A stretch of DNA of 64,000 bases from Histomonas meleagridis (Eukaryota; Parabasalia; Tritrichomonadida; Dientamoebidae): the NCBI GenBank assembly GCA_020186115.1, contig WSYJ01000118.1, positions 310,001 through 374,000 of the forward strand, given 5' to 3'. Each line of letters starts with the position of its first letter. The first letter of the stretch is position 1. Made by a program: the position numbers and the translations under genes. Shown here piece by piece: positions 57,151 through 64,000 of this stretch. The notes under the pieces were generated by a model. The model did no database searches. It was not told where the DNA came from and was given only the letters and a program-made list of their open reading frames with translations.

Positions 57151-58490
57151 TGAGAGCGTAGTAATTATTTTGGCTAAGTATTTATGATTTTAGATCTTTG
57201 CCACTCAGATTCAAAACATTTGGAAACTGTTACTAACGATAATATTGCATTCAAAAATATTTTCTGAGCAATTTCAATTTGAATTGACCGTTTGCTGTGT
57301 TTGGGATCCTGACGACAAAAAGCGCTCAAAAAAGACAGTAGATATGGTCGAACAAACATAACGAGATTAAATACAACAAGTTTCCCTTAAAGCCTTTCTT
57401 GCCAACAAAGAAAGAGTATGCCAAACCAGGAGAATCTTACAAATGCATCTAAGAAACCCATTTATTGATTATTCAATTGAGGGTATTATATTTTCTATCA
57501 TTTCAAAAGAGGAGAATGTTGATCCAGAGTTTCAACATCAAAATGGGGAAAAAATCGAAATATATTTAGAAAGGGTTGATGGAACTCATAAAGTTGTTTT
57601 TTGAGTTGAAAATGATCGTTTCTGAAATGATATTATTTCCAAAACGGTTTCTATCGATTCAGATCGTGTAATATTTGGCCGGCTAATTATACGCATAAAA
57701 TTTGCATTTCAATGGTTTACTCTAAAAAACAATTTTCCTAAAAAAACATACAAAATTATGTAGGATCTTCCTATAGATTTGGTAAAAATATTAAAAATTA
57801 CAAGGTGTTGATGAATTTCCCTTCAATAAATTAGGTATTGTACAAATTATTTTTTTTTAATTTTGAAAATTTTCGATAAATGTGGAATTCGTGTATTAAT
57901 GGCTTATATCAAAGCTAGTTCTTATACCATATCAAGGTTAGAACGAAATCATCAAATTTTACCAAATCTTTGTAAGTTACAAATATTTTAAAAAATCTTT
58001 TTAAACTTAATTTGAGCAACCCTAAATGGGAAGATAAACTTCAAACGGTTGAATGGCATTGATGGACGAAATCGTCACTTTTATGCCAGAATTTCGTTTT
58101 ATGGCTGTTATCTACTCCTCTCAAAAAATATTGTGTAAAACATGAATATTTTTTAAACTAATTTGTTTTACCAGAAATAAAATCTTTTTATGTGCTTTAT
58201 ATCATATATATTTTATATATTATTAAAAGAATTGGAAATAATATTCAGGAATGCCTGTTTTCACCAGCCCACATCTTTTCACAGACCGAAATTGAATAAA
58301 AGGAAATTGAATGATGAATATGCGGTATCTTCAGAAAAAGTATGGTCAATTTCTTTGAAACCGAAATCATATCTCAAAAACAAATTTTCGATGATTTATT
58401 TTTCTGGGCTTTTGTTGTGGGGAGCAAGATCCCTCAAAATCATAAATTCAAAAATTGAATATCAGATTAAAATTTCAGACAAATAACATC
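57151..58490. other. Decayed, unrecognised coding-like sequence
   Basis: On the plus strand from about 57400 to 57780 a protein-like frame can be followed (RNPFIDYSIEGIIFSIISKE, KIEIYLERVDGTHKVVF, VSIDSDRVIFGR) through two TGA and one TAG. Further scraps run to about 57960. I do not recognise the family. A 61-codon minus-strand frame (57174-57359) and a 98-codon plus-strand frame (58190-58486) overlap this zone without clear support. Confidence 0.35.
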
Positions 58491-59234
58491 ATGACGAAAA
58501 CAGACCAATACCCAAACCATCAGGTAAAGAATAAGGCTGAGCAGAAGCCGACAGAAAGACAGCAGTTCGGTTCTTTGATCCACAGAATCATTCGCCAATT
58601 CGAATTGACGAAAAACATACCAGTTCGATTTTCAGATATTGCTGATTGTGACAAAAGAAGACAATCAGACCTGTACAACATCTTAGAAGGACTTGAAGTT
58701 TTTGGCCACTATTCTGATAAGTTAATTATTTGGAAAGGATTAAGTGCAACCTCTGCTTCTCTTATTAAACATGGGATAAAGAATGAGCTTAGAGCTCTGG
58801 AAGAACCTATAACTTCCATTTTCAGTGCTGGTCCGTCTCCTTCACTAACGTCGCTTGTCAAGAAATTTTTGTCCCTCTACGTTTTTCTTGGTGTTGATTG
58901 CCTCAATATCAAAGAAGTTGCCAATTTAATGGGTGATTCCCCAGAACAAGCAAAAAAAATTCTTCGAAGATTATATCTTATTGTTTTTGTCCTTGAACAG
59001 GTCGGAGTATTAGAGCACGGATTTGCATATTCTCAATATGTTCTGAAACAGCCACTTTCTGTTATCATTCCATCTATTTTTCAAGAAGTTGCAAGACTCA
59101 GATTATTCCCAGATGAATCTGTTGAAGCTTTGCTCAACCGTATAGATGATGTATACATCAAGGTAATTCACCACGGAAGAAAAGAGAGTTACTCAATTGC
59201 TGTTAAAAGATTTTCAATAATCACAAAAGATTGA
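58491..59234 (+). CDS. E2F-like protein with two winged-helix DNA-binding domains
   Basis: The first ATG is 58491, giving 247 codons; the open frame begins earlier but without ATG. Domain 1 (about residues 25-90): FGSLIHRIIRQFEL, then DKRRQSDLYNILEGLEVFG and KLIIWKG, following the E2F/DP pattern RRxYDIxNVLEgl...IxWxG. Domain 2 (about 118-190): SLVKKFLSLYVFLG, then ILRRLYLIVFVLEQVGVLEH, the same pattern again. Two tandem domains without a dimerisation region recall the atypical E2F7/E2F8 (plant DEL) repressors. Both RRxYDI cores are altered (RRQSDL and RRLYLI), so DNA contacts may differ. It probably acts in the nucleus on cell-cycle genes, by family analogy only. Confidence 0.55.
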   Translation: MTKTDQYPNHQVKNKAEQKPTERQQFGSLIHRIIRQFELTKNIPVRFSDIADCDKRRQSDLYNILEGLEVFGHYSDKLIIWKGLSATSASLIKHGIKNELRALEEPITSIFSAGPSPSLTSLVKKFLSLYVFLGVDCLNIKEVANLMGDSPEQAKKILRRLYLIVFVLEQVGVLEHGFAYSQYVLKQPLSVIIPSIFQEVARLRLFPDESVEALLNRIDDVYIKVIHHGRKESYSIAVKRFSIITKD

Positions 59235-60311
59235 GAAATAATCTCACATTTACTTGTTTAATTAAATTTCCCAATCATCAAATTTTACCTTTTATTAGCT
59301 CCTAAAGCATTTATTCTTCGCAATATTTTTGTTTTATTTCATCCATGAGACAATTAATTCCATTCAAAAATTTCCCGATCATCTTTTCAAAAATCAATGA
59401 TTGAATAAAACGCTAAAATCACAGCGGTTTTTGAGGGTGAAACGTTCATTCAAAATTGTATGATTTGTCCTCTGAATTTTGATAAGGTTTTATGTCTGCT
59501 GTTTATCGTTTGCGGCAATTCGAGGAATTTGAAGGTTAACCTCTCAGTGAAGTTCACATATAAAAAAGTGTCATTTTATTTTTGAACGTTTAAAAATAAT
59601 TCATTCTGTGTTTTTCAATAGTTTATTTCAATATTGAAAAGACACTTTTGAATAACATACATTTTTATGACAAATTCCTGTCAAGTGTGTGTGTGTTGAA
59701 TATGTGATTTATTTACAATTTAATTAATAACACATCATCATCAAAACAAAGTTTTAACTATTTTTGCTGAAAGTCATTAAAAAGTGCTTTAAAGCACAAA
59801 TTTTGTCGCATATTTAATTTTATTGTAGCAATTTGGGTAGAATTATAAAACAATATCTGGCTAAACAGAAAAAGTTCCATGTGAAAATATGATGTATAAT
59901 CGAGGTATTAATTATAATTAATGATTTTTATTCCAATTTCATAATATCTAAGATCTCCATTAAGAATCAATTAGAGAAGTTCGAGATGTCAAGCTTTAGG
60001 TTTTTGTCGTTATTCATATTAAAAGCGTGAATTGAAACGTTTCAACGGTGTGTGTTATATTGCCGATACACTTCTATTTGAATTTTTATTTGACACATAC
60101 AATTAAATTCATATAAATTGAAATGAAATGAACATTCATTATTTTCGGCCATTTAAATACTCAAAAAGTAATAAAAGGTTTCACTGAGTCTGTTTATTAA
60201 TATCTATCGTTTCCATATCTCTCTGTTGATTAATTTGGGCCCAAATTAAAGTGAAAATTTTAATGGGTTTAGTGACTTGCTGTAAACCTTCCTTAATCTT
60301 TCAATTTTCAG
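59235..60311. other. Intergenic between convergent gene ends
   Basis: 1.1 kb between the 3' ends of the E2F-like and UBR4-like genes. No frame, RNA or repeat stands out apart from a short GTGTGTGTG run near 59690. Confidence 0.5.
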
Positions 60312-63300
60312 TTACAAAGCATTTCTTAACCATTTCAAAAAACTTTGATTATCATCAAACAAAGGTTTCCAAGTATCCTTAAATATATCCTTTATCTCAT
60401 TTATTTTACTCATTTTTTTCTCGAAACTTTCAGCGAACTTCATCCAATATTCCCATAATTTTGCACAATTATTTTTCATTTCACTTTCAAAGTCAAAATT
60501 TGGTTTCTTTAACATATAATTCATTTCATTTACAATTGCAAACATTATTAAAATTTCTTTTAATTCATCAAATAATTTTTGATCATTTAAATCATTTGGA
60601 ATTTTTAATGAATGAATATATTTCTTTAATATATTTTCTCTGTTTCTTTCCCATTCATTTAATGACATTAACCATAAACTTAATGGAAACGCATCAGTCG
60701 AATTATTTTCATCAATTAAAACTTCATTCATTTTATTTCTAAAATTATTAATGTCTTCTTTATCTAAAAAGATAAAACCCGAATATAAAATAAATGGAAT
60801 TAATCCAACTGTATTTACAAATGTTCCACCTCCTTTTGTTATTTCAATTCTCTTCGAATTTAAATTAAAAAGATGAAACTTTAAATCATTAAAAATATTA
60901 TGAAATAAATTATTTTTATCATTTTCACAAATATCATAATAATAACGAGCTAATGCTTTCCTATATTCTTCATTTGATATAGTATTTGAAGGTATAGGAA
61001 AAATAGAGTTACAACATCTTTCACAATTTCGAACTTGGGCTGCTTCCCATTCATTAAGTTTTGAAATTCCACTTTTTGTATCCTGAATGTGACACTTTTC
61101 GTGTATACCAATGAAATGTGTTGATGTAACATAATAATTATCAATTGGTGACAAAAAAACATAAAATCCTAAAATATCATTCGGCATATAATTATAACCT
61201 TCTTTACAAATACAACATTCCCAATCATTATTGTCATCAATTTGATTAAGAAGTTGAGAAAATGAATTATTTTTTATTAGATTTAAAATTTTTTCTTTTT
61301 CTATTTTTGCGCGTTTTTTATTTTCGATAATTTGTTTTTCATTAATTTCATTAAAAATTAATGAAATGATTGAAGGCTTTATTAATGATCTCTTATGAAT
61401 TAATAAAGCAAGTTCACCAATAGAATTATTTGAAGAAACTTTTTCAAGTTTTAAAATTAAAGGAATTAAATTATAATCAATAAATAATTGTTGAGTTTTT
61501 TGATGAGTTGATACCATTCCAGCTATAGTTTTAAGTAATGCTGGCAATGAAACAACATTAATATTTTCTTTCCATTTTAATGAGTTTATATTTTCATTTA
61601 ATGGGAAAAGTTCAATTAAATAATTAATTGCATCGAAAATATATTTTTCTTTAAATATAAAATCGCGAATTTTATTTCCTTTTTTATTTAATGGAATTGT
61701 AACTATAAATTCACCAAATCCATTTAATAAGATTATCGAATTATATTTTTTAAATATATTTATTGATATTTCTTTAGGTTGTAAACCATTATTAAAAAAT
61801 TTTATAACTTTTCCAATGAGAAAATAAGATTTCGTTAAAATTGGTGAAATTAATGCTAAAATTGGTGAAAGTAAAATTTGTTCATTATTTATAACAACAT
61901 TAGAATTTAATGATTGTAATATTATATCAATATGTATTTCAGGTGTTTTATCATTAAATGATTTATTATTAATAAATTTAGATAAAACATTTATTAGTTT
62001 AAGAAACAAATTTATATTTATATCCAAACTTTTAATTAATTCATTAAATAAATCAAAAAGTATTTCAATTGCATTAAATTTAAGCATTTCTTTTATATTA
62101 GTTTTAATAGAAACAAATGCTTCCAATACATAAATTGCTTCATTAAAATAATTTGTCGATTTATCTTTTTTAAAAGTATTTAAAAATATTTCAAATCCAT
62201 TATTTCGAATTAAAACTTTTGTGAAATTAAAATTCTTTTTTTCTTCATTTTGATTATCTTTTGAAGGAATTGTGTTAATTATTGGTTCAGTAGCTTCGCC
62301 ATCTAATCCTTGAAGTCTAAATATAATTAACATTGGCGTTTCACCATTATTTGGTACCCAAACATGTTTATAAACTTCATCTACTAATAAATCTAATGAT
62401 ATAATATTTCCTTGTACTATTAATTCCATTCCATTATCATCATTAAACATTCCAATCATTCCAAGATCATTACATATTTTATTTTTTACATCTCTCATTA
62501 ATGGTCCAAATGTTTTTGACATGATTGGAGTTTTTGATAATCTTCCAGGAATATAATCTTCTTGTGATCTAATTTTTTGGATTATAATTGGAAAATTAAG
62601 TAATTCGGGTTTAGGATATAAAAATTTTGAGATTTCACTTATAACTAAGAAATGATTATATTTTATACATTTGATTGATGTTAACATAAATATTTCAGGA
62701 CCAATAACATTTAAAAATGTAATCTTATCTTCTTCATCTAATATTAATTTTTCTTTTATTATTAATTTAATATAATTAGAAAGAATTAACTTAGAATTTA
62801 TTAAATAATTTGATCTTTGAATGATGATTGTTATAATGATAAAATATATTTTCATAAGTTTTTGAATGAAATTGATTTTATATTTTAATAAATATCGAAT
62901 TGTTATATCATTAAAGAAATATATTCCTAATAATTTTGCCAAAAAATTAATGGAATATCCGATTGATAAGTTTAAATAAAGACTTTTTTCTAAAATTATA
63001 ATTTTTTCTGTTTCTTTTTCTATAAGTAAGATGATTTTATCAAAAAGTTCTTTTGGTATTAAATAAAAATATTTCTTTTCATTTTTAAATATTATATAAA
63101 GACAATTACAAACTTTATCATAATCATCTATATATAATACATTAATTGATAGAATAATGTTAACTAAAAAATTTGTTATTACTTTGAAATGATGCTTTGA
63201 AATACTTGAAGCGTTAATTAAATAATCCATAATTTCATTTCGAATTATGTTTGATTTACAATTAATAAGTAAAATTTTTAATGAATTTAATGGAATTAAT

Positions 63301-64000
63301 TTAATTATATCAATGATTTGTAATTGTTTATTCCATTTATTAAAAACATTATATTTTTGATATGTATCTTGATTTCTTAATATTAAAGGTGAAGAAAAAA
63401 TGGATAAAATTAATGGATAAAATAAATTTTGTAAATCATTTGACTCAAAAATAATTTCACTTGCAAATTTTATAGTTTTAAGAATTGATATTAAACGTTG
63501 TTTTTTAAATGAATCATTAATACTTTCAAAGTAATAAAGAAGTTTTAATAAATGCGTTTTAGGATTAGGTAAAGAATATTTTAATAATTTAATGATTTCA
63601 TTTGTAAAATTTGGTTGAATTTTACAATATGCAACAAATGTATCAATTATAGTATTCGAAAATATTTTAATTTCTAAAAATGAAATCAAAAAAGTTATCT
63701 CATTAATTTCATATTTAGGTATAACTTGTGAAATAAACTTCAAACATTCATTTATATAAGTTTTATGACAATTATAACAAACATTTTCATTAAACATTAA
63801 ATTTTGTGAATTTTTTTTAAGATTAATATAAGAAGCAATTGAATTACGTATTAATAAAACATGTTGAACATTTAATGTTAATTCTTGATTTAATAATTTA
63901 CATTTATCATTATAAAGGTTATTTAACATTTTAATTTTATCATTTAAAAGTATATTATTTGTGGGTAATAAAATTTCATTAATTAAATCTTTAGTATTTG
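60312..64000 (-). CDS. UBR4-like E3 ubiquitin ligase, C-terminal part (5' partial)
   Basis: The minus-strand frame is open to the window edge, so the N-terminus is outside; the first visible Met at 63929 is internal. About the first 470 residues are helical repeat-like. FRLQGLDGEATEPII (about 62270-62320) is a UBR4 signature, followed by a helical scaffold. The hemiRING-type zinc region then reads WECCICKEGYNYMPNDILGF, HFIGIHEKCH and RNCERCCNSIFPIP (about 60990-61230), with the UBR4 C-terminal helical zone after it, to TAA 60312. UBR4 (BIG/Pushover) builds ubiquitin chains in N-degron, quality-control and autophagy pathways. No frameshift occurs over 3.6 kb. The family is clear; N-degron binding cannot be judged because the UBR box would lie outside. 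Confidence 0.8.
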   Translation of the reverse strand, partial: NTKDLINEILLPTNNILLNDKIKMLNNLYNDKCKLLNQELTLNVQHVLLIRNSIASYINLKKNSQNLMFNENVCYNCHKTYINECLKFISQVIPKYEINEITFLISFLEIKIFSNTIIDTFVAYCKIQPNFTNEIIKLLKYSLPNPKTHLLKLLYYFESINDSFKKQRLISILKTIKFASEIIFESNDLQNLFYPLILSIFSSPLILRNQDTYQKYNVFNKWNKQLQIIDIIKLIPLNSLKILLINCKSNIIRNEIMDYLINASSISKHHFKVITNFLVNIILSINVLYIDDYDKVCNCLYIIFKNEKKYFYLIPKELFDKIILLIEKETEKIIILEKSLYLNLSIGYSINFLAKLLGIYFFNDITIRYLLKYKINFIQKLMKIYFIIITIIIQRSNYLINSKLILSNYIKLIIKEKLILDEEDKITFLNVIGPEIFMLTSIKCIKYNHFLVISEISKFLYPKPELLNFPIIIQKIRSQEDYIPGRLSKTPIMSKTFGPLMRDVKNKICNDLGMIGMFNDDNGMELIVQGNIISLDLLVDEVYKHVWVPNNGETPMLIIFRLQGLDGEATEPIINTIPSKDNQNEEKKNFNFTKVLIRNNGFEIFLNTFKKDKSTNYFNEAIYVLEAFVSIKTNIKEMLKFNAIEILFDLFNELIKSLDININLFLKLINVLSKFINNKSFNDKTPEIHIDIILQSLNSNVVINNEQILLSPILALISPILTKSYFLIGKVIKFFNNGLQPKEISINIFKKYNSIILLNGFGEFIVTIPLNKKGNKIRDFIFKEKYIFDAINYLIELFPLNENINSLKWKENINVVSLPALLKTIAGMVSTHQKTQQLFIDYNLIPLILKLEKVSSNNSIGELALLIHKRSLIKPSIISLIFNEINEKQIIENKKRAKIEKEKILNLIKNNSFSQLLNQIDDNNDWECCICKEGYNYMPNDILGFYVFLSPIDNYYVTSTHFIGIHEKCHIQDTKSGISKLNEWEAAQVRNCERCCNSIFPIPSNTISNEEYRKALARYYYDICENDKNNLFHNIFNDLKFHLFNLNSKRIEITKGGGTFVNTVGLIPFILYSGFIFLDKEDINNFRNKMNEVLIDENNSTDAFPLSLWLMSLNEWERNRENILKKYIHSLKIPNDLNDQKLFDELKEILIMFAIVNEMNYMLKKPNFDFESEMKNNCAKLWEYWMKFAESFEKKMSKINEIKDIFKDTWKPLFDDNQSFLKWLRNAL

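Noticed and set aside
57174-57359. 61-codon minus-strand frame as a gene
   Set aside because: Short, no family signal, and overlapped by a better plus-strand coding-like stretch.
58455-58490. Upstream start for the E2F-like gene
   Set aside because: The codon at 58455 is TTG; the first ATG in frame is 58491 and the extra residues do not look conserved.
1-64000. UAR=Gln as the code of the whole organism
   Set aside because: Host genes have no Gln-replacing TAR in thousands of codons apart from the damaged RRM start, and the helicase, Sel1, BAR-like and UBR4-like genes end at TAA where their families end.
1-64000. tRNA or rRNA genes
   Set aside because: I scanned for the T-arm GGTTCGA-type box on both strands. 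The few hits (for example near 26705) lie in transposase coding sequence or lack an A box.

Overview
The window is AT-rich protist DNA with long, intron-poor genes. It most resembles a parabasalid (Trichomonas/Tritrichomonas relative). This is an inference from family content: DUF3447-type ankyrin proteins, a TKL-type pseudokinase fused to Sel1 repeats, a giant AAA/VWA protein, and Maverick/Polinton, Merlin, pogo, Tc1/mariner and MULE remnants side by side. I cannot name the species.

Layout. 1-12179: a giant AAA-type ATPase gene (5' end outside the window) followed, after one stop and a frame change, by an acidic linker and three von Willebrand A domains. The order recalls midasin. 12180-41400: a graveyard of mobile elements. 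It holds pieces of at least two Mavericks (integrase, coiled-coil structural protein, small basic protein, two DNA polymerase B fragments, capsid-like genes, phage-tail-fibre-like genes, a probable SF3 helicase fragment), a MULE SWIM fragment, a Tc1 N-terminus, a Merlin transposase, a pogo/DDE_1 transposase, a complete 1.33-kb mariner with terminal inverted repeats and a second Tc1-like transposase. 41419-49112: host genes for a BAR-like coiled-coil protein, an 18-repeat Sel1 protein, a DEAH-box helicase (Prp43/DHX15 type) and the pseudokinase-Sel1 protein. 49528-54482: two head-to-head paralogues with a DUF3447-like domain and ankyrin repeats, in which successive repeats are separated by 83-84 nt AT-rich spacers. 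54793-64000: a decayed coiled-coil gene, a small RRM protein, an E2F-like protein with two winged helices, and the C-terminal E3 module of a UBR4-like ubiquitin ligase (5' end outside the window).

Two observations stand out. (1) Twelve ankyrin spacers in two paralogues keep a length of 83 or 84 nt and the same position in the repeat while their sequences diverge. They contain stops, are not multiples of three as a class and have no obvious GT-AG ends. They look like an intron-like element of an unfamiliar kind. (2) In the Maverick reading frames I count about 47 in-frame TAA/TAG against 2 TGA, often at glutamine-compatible positions. This could be UAR=Gln recoding or strongly C-to-T or AT-biased decay. 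The sequence alone does not decide, and one TGA aligned with a CGA codon favours decay. Several host genes carry single-base frameshifts at homopolymers, which look like assembly indels rather than biology.
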